A stretch of DNA of 43,084 bases from an uncultured Clostridia bacterium (lineage in GTDB: Bacteria > Bacillota > Clostridia > TANB77 > CAG-508): contig CANRKJ010000020.1 of the NCBI GenBank assembly GCA_947631185.1, positions 1 through 43,084 of the forward strand. The letters are read 5' to 3'. The notes below the pieces were generated by a model. It did not search any database. It was not told the origin of the DNA and worked only from the letters and a program-made list of their open reading frames with translations. Position 1 is the first letter of the stretch. Each line of letters opens with the position of its first letter. Below are positions 6,932-15,082 of this stretch, in pieces. Both the position numbers and the translations under genes were made by a program.

Positions 6932-8113
6932 TTATCTCATAATTTTTTTTAAATTAATCCTGCAATTTGTTTTTTGAGCAGAAATAATAATATTTTCAAT
7001 CGTAATATTATCACTATTCTGCATACTCGCAATCATAGATGCTTCATTTATTATTGCTTCTATTGAAGAACAACTTAAATTTTCAAAAGCTTCTGAAAGT
7101 TTTGCTTTATCTATTTTTTCATCTAATTTCTTATTTTTAGTATATAAATCAATTAATTTAACTCTAGTATTATAATCTGGATTAGGTATATTGTACTTCA
7201 AGTCAAACCTTCCAGGTCTTATTAAAGCTGGATCTAATGAAGCATATGAATTTGTTGCAGCAATAACTAAAATACCTGATGTGGTAGTAAATCCATCCAT
7301 TTCATTAAGCATTGCAGTAATAATTCTATTATTCTCTTTATCCACACCTGTACCAGCATAATTTCTTCTTTCTCCAATACCATCAAATTCATCAATAAAA
7401 ATTATACAAGGGCTATTTTTTCTAGCTTTTTTAAATAGCATTTTTATTTTTCTTGCTCCCATAGACATCATAGCACTTTGAAAATCAGCACCCTTTGTAG
7501 CAATAAATTTTACATCAGTCTCAGTAGCTAAAGCCTTAGCAAATAAAGTTTTTCCATTACCAGGATTTCCCTCCAAAATAATACCTTTAATTGGTCTTAT
7601 ACCTTTCTCTTCATATGCTTTTTTATTTTTTAATATATCAACAGCTTTAGACATTTCTTTTTTCAACTCATCCATTCCGGCAATATCATCAAAATTCACA
7701 TTAGTTTTCTTTATTACTTCAAAATTACCATTGCTAAAACTGAATAATTTATAAGCTCCAAATCCAACCATTCCAAAAAATATTAAGTAAAATATGATAT
7801 CAAAAACAAATTCTAATGTTTCTACTCCAGAATTAGTTTTAACATCTATATCTTTTAGTAATAACTTTTCTTTTAAATTTTCATTATCTGGATTATTTGT
7901 ATAATATTTTTTATTGTCATCTTTTTTCATAAAAATAAGCTTTTCATCTTCAATACTAACAAATTTTACCTCATCTTTAGTAACAAATTCATTGAAATTT
8001 TTATAACTCACATATTCACTATCATCATTATTAGTTACAACAAAAAAAATTCCAACCACAAAAAATATTATCAAAAATCCAATTATCAAAATTTTATAAT
8101 TTATCTTTTTCAT
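6932..8113 (-). CDS. FtsH-like membrane AAA ATPase lacking the protease domain
   Basis: 393 aa from the preferred ATG at 8113 (RBS GAAGGTGA). Two TM segments (about 8-27 and 102-125) flank an extracytoplasmic FtsH_ext-like loop. The AAA module has Walker A GNPGNGKT (about 182-189), Walker B IIFIDEFDGIG, and the second region of homology with AATN and ALIRPGRFD. FtsH normally continues into an M41 zinc protease with HEXGH; here the protein ends after the AAA lid (KTNCRINLKKIMR) with no HEXGH, so it is an ATPase-only FtsH relative, perhaps an unfoldase or adaptor. The end is clean and an operon partner follows, so I do not think it is a fragment. Confidence 0.82.
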   Translation of the reverse strand: MKKINYKILIIGFLIIFFVVGIFFVVTNNDDSEYVSYKNFNEFVTKDEVKFVSIEDEKLIFMKKDDNKKYYTNNPDNENLKEKLLLKDIDVKTNSGVETLEFVFDIIFYLIFFGMVGFGAYKLFSFSNGNFEVIKKTNVNFDDIAGMDELKKEMSKAVDILKNKKAYEEKGIRPIKGIILEGNPGNGKTLFAKALATETDVKFIATKGADFQSAMMSMGARKIKMLFKKARKNSPCIIFIDEFDGIGERRNYAGTGVDKENNRIITAMLNEMDGFTTTSGILVIAATNSYASLDPALIRPGRFDLKYNIPNPDYNTRVKLIDLYTKNKKLDEKIDKAKLSEAFENLSCSSIEAIINEASMIASMQNSDNITIENIIISAQKTNCRINLKKIMR

Positions 8114-8182
8114 ACACATCACCTTCAAAAATATTTTATATTATATCACATTAAATTTTCAAGTCTATATTTTTATAAAAAA

Positions 8183-8223
8183 AATCAATTGCTAAAATTC
8201 TACTTGAATTTTAGCAATTGATT
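8183..8223 (-). terminator. Terminator built into the end of the YezG-like gene
   Basis: Eighteen-base perfect arms (8183-8200 and 8206-8223) with a 5-base loop and eight Ts. The 5' arm is the last codons of the YezG-like gene, whose TAG lies in the loop. It ends the glycolytic operon. Confidence 0.93.
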
Positions 8224-8922
8224 TTCAAAATTCTTATTCTCTTCTGAAATCAATTCCTTCTTTTTAAACAAATTTTTTAGACCTTTTTTTTCTTTATCTT
8301 TACTTTTTGATTGAGCAATTGCCTCATCTACAGATAAAGTTTTTTCAAAATCTACTATATTTTTTAATGGAATATCATAAATAGTTTCACTATAATATTC
8401 TTTTTTTATAGGCTTATGATATTTCATATCTTCTAAATATTTATTTACTATCTTTTTATCTTTTTTACCTAAAGATTCTATATCTTGTTCAAAATTAGTA
8501 TATCTCCAAATAACATGTCTTTCATAAGAATCATATGATGAATTTTTCAAATCCTCAAATCCATATTCTACACTAAACAAATTATTTTCTATTGAGATAT
8601 TTATATTACTCCATCTTCTTTTCTTAACTTTTATACTCAAATTTCTAAGTTTTTTTAAAGTATTATATAAATTTGTAATAAGTTTTGAAAATTCTTCTTC
8701 ATCAATATTAAATAAGGTTGGAATTTCATATCCATTTATTGGTTTCTTTTTTATTATTCCTTTTGGGATATAATAAAAAAACATTTCTCCTGTGGTTTTC
8801 CTGTTTTCAGTATCAATTATAGATGCATATAAATATATACTTTGCCACTTTTCAGGTATAATATAAAATAATTTCTTTTGTAACTCCGAAAATAAAAACT
8901 TTTCTTTTGGTAAGCTAGACAT
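8200..8922 (-). CDS. YezG/DUF600-family immunity-like protein
   Basis: 240 aa. The first ~150 residues match the YezG (DUF600) pattern: YIIPEKWQSIYLYASI, EMFFYYI, IPTLFNIDEEEF, a LYNTLKKLRN helix, and FEDLKNSSYDSYERHVIWRYTNF. This family includes immunity proteins of LXG/YeeF-type polymorphic toxins. The C-terminal ~90 residues are a charged Lys-rich extension that I do not recognise. Unusually, the gene is the last of the glycolytic cluster, 23 bases after gpmI, and no LXG toxin gene is in the window. It may be an orphan immunity protein or have been recruited to another role. Confidence 0.72.
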   Translation of the reverse strand: MSSLPKEKFLFSELQKKLFYIIPEKWQSIYLYASIIDTENRKTTGEMFFYYIPKGIIKKKPINGYEIPTLFNIDEEEFSKLITNLYNTLKKLRNLSIKVKKRRWSNINISIENNLFSVEYGFEDLKNSSYDSYERHVIWRYTNFEQDIESLGKKDKKIVNKYLEDMKYHKPIKKEYYSETIYDIPLKNIVDFEKTLSVDEAIAQSKSKDKEKKGLKNLFKKKELISEENKNFENQLLKFK

Positions 8923-8945
8923 ATAAATTTATCCTTTCTTGAAGA

Positions 8946-10475
8946 TTAATTAGTAAGTAAACTTTCTCCAGACATTTCTGAAGGTTTATCTATTCCCATA
9001 ATTTCAAGCATTGTAGGTGCAATATCTGCTAATCTTCCTTCTTTCAAGTTTTTGTTTAATCCTATAAGTGCTAACGGAACTGGATTTGTTGTATGTGATG
9101 TAAATGGTTCTCCAGTAGAATAATCTATAAGTTGTTCTGAATTTCCATGATCAGCTGTTATAAGTAAAACACCTCCAACTTTATTAATAGCATTAACTAC
9201 TCTATCTACACAAACATCTATTGCTTCTAATGCTTTAATTGTAGCTTCTAAACTTCCTGTATGTCCAACCATATCTGGATTTGCGTAATTTAATACTATC
9301 ATATCATATTTTTCGGATTCAATTGCTTCTACTACTTTATCAGTAACCTCATATGCACTCATTTCAGGTTTCATATCATAAGTTTCTACTTTTGGAGAAG
9401 GAACAAGAATTCTATCTTCACCCTCAAATAATTTTTCTTCTCCACCATTAAAGAAAAATGTAACATGTGCATATTTTTCTGTTTCAGCAATTCTTAATTG
9501 ACTTAATCCATTTTTACTTACTATTTCGCCTATAGTATTCTTTATTTCATCTTTTTTAAATGCTATCTCAACATTTGGCATAGTTTCATCATATGGGGTC
9601 ATACATACAAAAAACGTTTTAAAATATTCTCTTTCAAATCCATCAAAATTAGGATCTACAATAGCTCTTGTAATTTCTCTTGCTCTATCTGGTCTAAAAT
9701 TAAAAAATACTACTGAATCATTTTCTTTTATTGTAGCTGTGGGTTCACCATTAGCATTACATATTACAGCAGGAACTATAAATTCATCAAACAATTCTTT
9801 TTGATATGATTCCTCAATTGCTTTAGTAGCTGATGTTGCTTTTTCACCCTCACCTTTAACCATAGCATTATAAGCTTTTTCTATTCTTTGCCACCTTTTA
9901 TCTCTATCCATTGCATAAAATCTTCCTGATATAGTAGCAATTTTTCCAACACCTTTTTCTTTAATTTTACTTTCAAGTTCAGAAATATAAGATTCACCAG
10001 AAGCAGGTGGTGTATCTCTTCCATCCATAAAACAATGGATATATACATTTTCAAAATCTTTTCTTTTTGCCATCTCTAAAAGTGCATATAAATGTCTATT
10101 ATGACTGTGAACTCCACCATCTGAACATAATCCTATTAAATGAAGATTTGAATTATTTTTTTTACAATTTTCTATTGCATCAACAAATTCTGGTATACTA
10201 AAAAAATCACCATCTTCTATAGACTTTGTTATTCTTGCCAAATCTTGATATACTATTCTTCCTGCACCAATATTTGTATGTCCAACTTCAGAATTGCCCA
10301 TCTGACCTTCTGGAAGTCCAACATCACTACCGCTTGTATGAATTATTGTATTTGGATTTTTCTTTAGTAATTCATTTAAATGAGGAGTATTTGCAAGTTT
10401 TACTGCATTACCTTCCTTTTTTTCATTTATACCATATCCATCTAAAATCATTAACATAACCGGTTTTTTACTCAT
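8946..10475 (-). CDS. gpmI: 2,3-bisphosphoglycerate-independent phosphoglycerate mutase
   Basis: 509 aa, normal length for the alkaline-phosphatase-superfamily mutase that interconverts 3- and 2-phosphoglycerate with two Mn2+. The metal and nucleophile motif MLMILDGYG at the start and GNSEVGHTNIGAGRIVYQDL hold the catalytic Ser; later metal ligands appear in FMDGRDT, ITADHGNSEQ and SHTTNPVP. It sits in the gap-pgk-nudix-tpiA-gpmI order seen in many clostridia, 19 bases after tpiA. RBS GGAGGAA precedes the ATG. No enolase gene follows within the window. Confidence 0.97.
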   Translation of the reverse strand: MSKKPVMLMILDGYGINEKKEGNAVKLANTPHLNELLKKNPNTIIHTSGSDVGLPEGQMGNSEVGHTNIGAGRIVYQDLARITKSIEDGDFFSIPEFVDAIENCKKNNSNLHLIGLCSDGGVHSHNRHLYALLEMAKRKDFENVYIHCFMDGRDTPPASGESYISELESKIKEKGVGKIATISGRFYAMDRDKRWQRIEKAYNAMVKGEGEKATSATKAIEESYQKELFDEFIVPAVICNANGEPTATIKENDSVVFFNFRPDRAREITRAIVDPNFDGFEREYFKTFFVCMTPYDETMPNVEIAFKKDEIKNTIGEIVSKNGLSQLRIAETEKYAHVTFFFNGGEEKLFEGEDRILVPSPKVETYDMKPEMSAYEVTDKVVEAIESEKYDMIVLNYANPDMVGHTGSLEATIKALEAIDVCVDRVVNAINKVGGVLLITADHGNSEQLIDYSTGEPFTSHTTNPVPLALIGLNKNLKEGRLADIAPTMLEIMGIDKPSEMSGESLLTN

Positions 10476-10494
10476 TTAATTATTCCTCCATTTA

Positions 10495-11247
10495 TTATTC
10501 ATCATAATTAACAATTTTACTAAATTCATCTGGTTTTAAGCTTGCACCGCCAACTAATCCACCATCTATATCTGATGTAGAAAATAATTCCTTTGCATTT
10601 GATGATTTAACAGATCCACCATATTGAATTATAACTTTTTCTGCTGTTTCTTTTCCATATATTTCTGCAATTTTTGTTCTAATTGATTTAACACTATCAT
10701 TTGCATCATCACTAGTAGCTGTTTTTCCTGTTCCGATTGCCCAAATTGGTTCATATGCAATTATTACATTCTCAACTTGTTCATTTGACAATCCTTCTAA
10801 AGCTTTTTCAGTTTGATTTGTAATAATTTCCACTGTTTTTCCAGCTTCTCTTTCTTCTAATTTTTCACCCACACATACAATTGGCTTTAAACCATATGAA
10901 AAAGCTGATTTTATTTTTTTATTAACAGTTTCATTGGTTTCAGCAAAATATTCTCTTCTTTCAGAATGTCCAATTATTACATATTCAACTCCTATTGATT
11001 TTAACATTTTACCAGAAATCTCTCCAGTATATGCACCTTTTTCTTCAAAATGCATATTTTGTGCACCTATTTTTATATTTGTTCCTTGAACATTTAAAAG
11101 TGCATAAAATAAATCTGTATATGGAACACATAAAATTACCTCAGCTTTTGAATCTTTAACTAATGGTGTCAATTCTTCTATATATCTTATTGTTTCATCT
11201 GGTAACATATTCATTTTCCAATTTCCTGCTATAACCTTTTTTCTCAT
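10495..11247 (-). CDS. tpiA: Triosephosphate isomerase
   Basis: 250 aa TIM barrel, full length. AGNWKMN holds the substrate-binding Asn and Lys; IIGHSERREYF carries the catalytic His; AYEPIWAIGTGKTA carries the catalytic Glu and mobile loop; QYGGSVK and GGLVGGASL bind phosphate. It interconverts dihydroxyacetone phosphate and glyceraldehyde 3-phosphate. It is 49 bases after the NUDIX gene and 19 before gpmI, within the same cluster. RBS AAGGAGG precedes the ATG. Confidence 0.97.
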   Translation of the reverse strand: MRKKVIAGNWKMNMLPDETIRYIEELTPLVKDSKAEVILCVPYTDLFYALLNVQGTNIKIGAQNMHFEEKGAYTGEISGKMLKSIGVEYVIIGHSERREYFAETNETVNKKIKSAFSYGLKPIVCVGEKLEEREAGKTVEIITNQTEKALEGLSNEQVENVIIAYEPIWAIGTGKTATSDDANDSVKSIRTKIAEIYGKETAEKVIIQYGGSVKSSNAKELFSTSDIDGGLVGGASLKPDEFSKIVNYDE

Positions 11248-11296
11248 TATAAATCCTCCTTATTATCTTAGTAAATATAATATATATTTTTTTATA

Positions 11297-11863
11297 TTAT
11301 TCTTCACTTTCTAAATCTTTTAATTTTTCTTCTAATTTTTTTATTATATCTTTAAAATCATCTTTTGAGAAAATATTTGTATATTTTTGTTTTTCTTCAG
11401 TATTCATATTTTTTAAATGTTCTAAATCAACATACTTTATTTCAGATAATTCCTCTTCTTGAATAGTATAATCTTCTAACTTTAAGTTTGTTTTTAATAT
11501 ATAACAATACTTATAATGATTATTCTTTATTTCACCATTATCATATTCTGATTTTCGTACATGAAATAATTTTAAATCACTAGGACTTAAATTAGGTATT
11601 CCAACTTCTTCCATAACTTCTCTAACAGCACCTTCAATTAAACTTTCACCATAAATTACATGTCCTGCACACAAACTCCACTTATTAGCACCTAATATTT
11701 TAGTAGAAGCTCTTTTTTGAATCAATACCTGATTTTTTTCATTTATTATCCATATACAAACTTCTCTATGCCATAATCCTTGTTTATGAACTATACTTCT
11801 TTCCTTTGATTTATTTAACGTATTATTATTTTCATCAAAGATTTCTAAGTATTCTTTTACCAT
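11297..11863 (-). CDS. NUDIX hydrolase inside the glycolytic cluster
   Basis: 188 aa with a complete Nudix box, GHVIYGESLIEGAVREVMEE plus VGI (about 67-90), supplying the Mg2+-binding glutamates. The preceding region (HREVCIWIINEKNQVLIQKRA, WSLCAGH) resembles IPP-isomerase/YfcD-type NUDIX proteins, which often hydrolyse nucleoside or sugar diphosphates. The substrate is not assignable. It lies between pgk and tpiA, separated from pgk by the structured inverted repeat at 11901-12015. The C-terminal ~30 residues form a charged helix. RBS AGAGGTG precedes the ATG. Confidence 0.85.
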   Translation of the reverse strand: MVKEYLEIFDENNNTLNKSKERSIVHKQGLWHREVCIWIINEKNQVLIQKRASTKILGANKWSLCAGHVIYGESLIEGAVREVMEEVGIPNLSPSDLKLFHVRKSEYDNGEIKNNHYKYCYILKTNLKLEDYTIQEEELSEIKYVDLEHLKNMNTEEKQKYTNIFSKDDFKDIIKKLEEKLKDLESEE

Positions 11864-11900
11864 AATGCACCTCTTTTCAAAATAACCATTATAAATATTG

Positions 11901-12015
11901 TTAGTTACAATGTACTTTCAACTACCATTGTTCATTTTCGAAAAGTGGAATGCTTTATATTATAGGAAAGTGTTGGAAACTTCCCTATAATATGAAAAAG
12001 TACATTGCAATCTAA
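11901..12015. repeat. Nested inverted repeat between pgk and the NUDIX gene (family copy G)
   Basis: Outer arms 11901-11918 and 11997-12015 (TTAG..ACAATGTACTTT type) enclose a strong inner hairpin, 11957-11971 with 11979-11993 (ATATTATAGG / CCTATAATAT). On the minus strand the inner stem runs on into TATAAAGCATTCCAC, close to the edge of the other intergenic palindromes. It may terminate or stabilise the pgk message. Confidence 0.7.
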
Positions 12016-12022
12016 TATTATT

Positions 12023-13204
12023 TTATTTATCTTGTAAAGCTTCTATTCCTGGTAATTTTTTTCCTTCTAAAAATTCAAGAGAAGCACCTCCACCTGTTGA
12101 AACATGAGTAAATTTACTAGCTAAACCTGCTTTTTCTACAGCTGCAGCAGAATCTCCTCCACCTATTATTTTAACAGCGTCAAGCTCTGCTAAAGTTTTT
12201 GCTATTTCGTTTGTTCCTTTTGCAAATATATCAAATTCAAATAATCCAACAGGACCATTCCATATAACAGTTTTTGCTTTCTTTAATTCTTCTTTATATA
12301 ATTCTATTGTTTTAGATCCAATATCAAATCCTTCCCAACCATCAGGAATATTTGTCCAATCAACGTTTTTATTTTCTGTATTTGGATCAAATTCTTTTCC
12401 AACTCTAGTATCAATTGGTAAAAGCATTTTTACACCTTTATCTTTTGCCTTTTGCATAAGTTCTAATGCTAAATCTAATTTATCTTCCTCACAAATTGAA
12501 TTTCCTACTCCATATCCTTGAGCTTTGAAGAAAGTATATGCCATAGCTCCACCTATAAGTAAAGTATCAACTTTCTCTAAAAGACTATTTATAACACCAA
12601 TTTTATCAGAAACTTTTTTTCCACCCAAAATTGCAACAAATGGTCTTTCTGGATTTTCTAATGCACTTCCTAGGAATTTTAATTCTTTTTCTATTAAAAA
12701 TCCAGATACTGCTGGTAAATAACTTGCTACTCCTGTAGTTGAACTATGAGCTCTATGAGCTGTACCAAAAGCATCATTTACATAAACTTCAGCTAAACTA
12801 GCAAATTTTTTTGATAGTTCTTCATCATTTTCTGTTTCTCCTGCTTCAAATCTTACATTTTCAAGAAGCATTACTTCACCTTCTTTTAAGTCATTAGAAA
12901 GTTTAACAGAATCTTCTCCAACAACATCTTTGCTTAGTTTTACCTCTTTTCCAAGAAGTTTTGATAATTCATCTGCAACAGGTTTTAAAGAAAATTCTGG
13001 TTTAAATTCTCCCTTTGGTCTTCCTAAATGTGAACACAATATAACTTTAGCATTATTTTCTATTAAATATTTAATTGTATCTAATGCAGCAACAATTCTT
13101 CTGTTATCAGTAATATTTCCATTCTCATCTTGTGGAACATTAAAATCACATCTAACCAATACTTTTTTTCCATTAACATCAATATCTCTAACTGTTTTTT
13201 TCAT
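12023..13204 (-). CDS. pgk: Phosphoglycerate kinase
   Basis: 393 aa, full length. N-terminal substrate site [11 protein letters not shown] and [20 protein letters not shown]; hinge; C-terminal nucleotide site with [29 protein letters not shown] and the terminal [21 protein letters not shown]. It makes ATP from 1,3-bisphosphoglycerate. It lies between gap (157 bases upstream) and the NUDIX gene. A nested inverted repeat (13235-13289) occupies its 5' region. RBS TGGAGGT precedes the ATG. Confidence 0.98.
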   Translation of the reverse strand: MKKTVRDIDVNGKKVLVRCDFNVPQDENGNITDNRRIVAALDTIKYLIENNAKVILCSHLGRPKGEFKPEFSLKPVADELSKLLGKEVKLSKDVVGEDSVKLSNDLKEGEVMLLENVRFEAGETENDEELSKKFASLAEVYVNDAFGTAHRAHSSTTGVASYLPAVSGFLIEKELKFLGSALENPERPFVAILGGKKVSDKIGVINSLLEKVDTLLIGGAMAYTFFKAQGYGVGNSICEEDKLDLALELMQKAKDKGVKMLLPIDTRVGKEFDPNTENKNVDWTNIPDGWEGFDIGSKTIELYKEELKKAKTVIWNGPVGLFEFDIFAKGTNEIAKTLAELDAVKIIGGGDSAAAVEKAGLASKFTHVSTGGGASLEFLEGKKLPGIEALQDK

Positions 13205-13234
13205 TTCTAAACCTCCATAAATTATTTATATTAT

Positions 13235-13289
13235 AGTGTTAATCATCACTAAACCTATTTAAATAATAGGTTTACTCATGGTTAACACT
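13235..13289. repeat. Nested inverted repeat upstream of pgk
   Basis: Outer arms AGTGTTAA (13235-13242) and TTAACACT (13282-13289); inner arms AAACCTATT (13251-13259) and AATAGGTTT (13265-13273); symmetric 8-base internal loops. It lies 31 bases before the pgk start codon and may be a messenger processing or control stem. Confidence 0.7.
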
Positions 13290-13302
13290 TATAAAATTAT
13301 AC

Positions 13303-13350
13303 ATACATTTTGTCCTTATCAAATATAAAATTTGCTAAGGACAAATGTAT
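13303..13350 (-). terminator. Stem-loop after gap
   Basis: Fifteen to sixteen-base arms (13303-13318 and 13336-13350, TGTCCTTA/TAAGGACA core, one bulge) with an inner CAAAT/ATTTG stem. It begins 11 bases after the gap stop. The T run is weak, so it may act as a leaky terminator or 3' protector that sets the gap:pgk ratio. Confidence 0.6.
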
Positions 13351-13360
13351 TTATATATTA

Positions 13361-14380
13361 CTAATTTAATTCAGCAAAATATTTAATTGTTCTAACCATT
13401 TGACTTGTATATGAATTTTCATTATCATACCAAGAAACTACTTGTACTTGATATGTGTCATCATATACTTTAGTTACCATAGTCTGAGTACTATCAAATA
13501 ATGATCCATAAGTTATACCAATTATATCTGAAGAAACTAATGGTTCATCTGTATATCCATATGAAGCGTTAGCTCTTGATTTCATAAATTCGTTTATAGC
13601 TTCTGGTGTAACTTCTTTATCTGTTTTTACAGTAGCTACTAAAATTGTTGTAGATCCTGTAGGAACTGGAACTCTTTGTGCAGATCCAATTAATTTTCCA
13701 TTTAATTCAGGTATAACAAGTCCTATAGCTTTAGCTGCACCTGTAGAGTTAGGAACTATATTAACAGCAGCTGCTCTAGCTCTTCTTAAATCATTTTTTC
13801 TATGTGGTCCATCAAGTACCATCTGATCTCCTGTATAAGCATGAACTGTTGTCATTATTCCTGATTGAATTGGTGCAAAATCATTTAATGCTTTAGCCAT
13901 TGGTGCTAAGCAATTTGTAGTACATGATGCTGCAGAAATAATTTTATCATCAGCAGTTAATGTTCCTTCATTAACACCAAAAACTATTGTTGGTAGGTCA
14001 TTACCAGCTGGTGCTGAAATAACAACTTTTTTTGCTCCTGCTTGAATATGAGCACTTGCTTTTTCTTTAGAAGTATAGAATCCTGTACATTCTAGCACAA
14101 CATCAACATCTAATTCTCCCCAAGGAAGATTTACAGCATCTTTTTCTGCATATATTTTTATTGTTTTTCCATCAACAGTAATTGAATCTTCTCCTGCTGA
14201 AACTGTTTCTGCTTTGTCATATCTTTTTTGTGCAGAATCATATTTTAATAAATGAGCAAGCATTGCAGGGCTAGTTAAATCATTTATTGCAACTATTTCA
14301 TACCCTTCTGCTCCAAACATTTGTCTAAATGCAAGACGTCCTATACGTCCAAAACCATTAATCGCTACTTTTACTGACAT
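13361..14380 (-). CDS. gap: Glyceraldehyde-3-phosphate dehydrogenase
   Basis: 339 aa type I GAPDH. NAD-binding [16 protein letters not shown], catalytic [15 protein letters not shown] with the active Cys, and [26 protein letters not shown] signatures. It is first in the glycolytic cluster and has a promoter of its own. No cggR repressor gene is upstream; that place is taken by the unknown 118-aa gene. RBS TGGAGGAAATTAA precedes the ATG. The start [11 protein letters not shown] is the usual one for the family. Confidence 0.98.
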   Translation of the reverse strand: MSVKVAINGFGRIGRLAFRQMFGAEGYEIVAINDLTSPAMLAHLLKYDSAQKRYDKAETVSAGEDSITVDGKTIKIYAEKDAVNLPWGELDVDVVLECTGFYTSKEKASAHIQAGAKKVVISAPAGNDLPTIVFGVNEGTLTADDKIISAASCTTNCLAPMAKALNDFAPIQSGIMTTVHAYTGDQMVLDGPHRKNDLRRARAAAVNIVPNSTGAAKAIGLVIPELNGKLIGSAQRVPVPTGSTTILVATVKTDKEVTPEAINEFMKSRANASYGYTDEPLVSSDIIGITYGSLFDSTQTMVTKVYDDTYQVQVVSWYDNENSYTSQMVRTIKYFAELN

Positions 14381-14441
14381 TTAATTTCCTCCATTCCGAT
14401 GTTATTAACATCCTTCTAATTGGTTCCATAAAACCGATAAT

Positions 14442-14470
14442 ATTGTATATCAAAAAAGCGTACTTTGCAA
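14442..14470 (-). promoter_or_regulatory. Promoter of gap
   Basis: -35 TTGCAA (14465-14470), 17-base spacer, -10 TACAAT (14442-14447), about 60 bases before the ATG. The leader can form GGTTTTATGGAACC and GATGTTAATAACATC hairpins. Confidence 0.72.
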
Positions 14471-14537
14471 TACTTGTTTTTACTTTTTTATTTTAAAATT
14501 TATACTTTTATTTTTATCCTATATAAATATTTTGTCA

Positions 14538-14563
14538 AAAAAAGACTAGCATTATGCTAGCCC
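14538..14563 (-). terminator. Terminator after the 118-aa gene
   Basis: CTAGCAT/ATGCTAG stem with seven Ts, starting 10 bases past the stop at 14573. It separates this gene from gap. Confidence 0.88.
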
Positions 14564-14572
14564 AATTTTTTA

Positions 14573-14929
14573 CTAATCTTGAATTTTTGGTTGTGTATTT
14601 TCATTTTGAACGCCTTCTACATTTGGAACATTTCCATTAACTTCATTTTCTAAGTTAGACTTTTGTTTTTTCTTTTTTCCAAAAAAATTCAAATCTTGAA
14701 ATAGAAAATCATGCAATTCTGGAAATTTAACTTTCTGAAATAGGAAATCATGAACTTCATTTAGAACTTTCTCTTCTTTTGGAGTCAACTCAATAACTAT
14801 CGGTTTACTTAAATCTATTTCTTTAAATAGAAAATTTTTTATTCTACTCCATATACTAATTTTTTGTGGCAAATTTTGTGCATTAGCTTCTTCAGTTGAA
14901 TCATATTCATTTAATTTATATTCACGCAT
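14573..14929 (-). CDS. Unknown 118-aa protein with three F-L-F repeats
   Basis: I do not recognise this protein. It contains three short imperfect repeats: KNFLFKEIDL (about 32-41), HDFLFQKVKF (about 60-69) and HDFLFQDLNF (about 73-82). The first two are separated by a charged linker (ELTPKEEKVLNEV), and a Lys-rich KKKKQK and an Asn/Glu-rich low-complexity tail follow. There is no signal peptide or membrane helix. The regular F-L-F motif suggests a binding linear motif or amphipathic membrane contacts. It is monocistronic, with RBS AAGGAGG and its own terminator, just upstream of gap. Confidence 0.7.
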   Translation of the reverse strand: MREYKLNEYDSTEEANAQNLPQKISIWSRIKNFLFKEIDLSKPIVIELTPKEEKVLNEVHDFLFQKVKFPELHDFLFQDLNFFGKKKKQKSNLENEVNGNVPNVEGVQNENTQPKIQD

Positions 14930-15082
14930 TGCTTTTCCTCCTTAGTAAAAATAATCTAACTTGTTTATAATATACTATAAGAACATAATTTTAGCAATAG
15001 ATTTTATATTAATTTTAAATTACCAAAATATTACATTTTAATTACTTTTTAATTTTCATATTATATAATTTTATTATAATTT

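Noticed and set aside
6932-8113. Full-length FtsH truncated by a frameshift
   Set aside because: No HEXGH or M41-like coding follows in any frame; the next gene starts after 16 bases with its own RBS.
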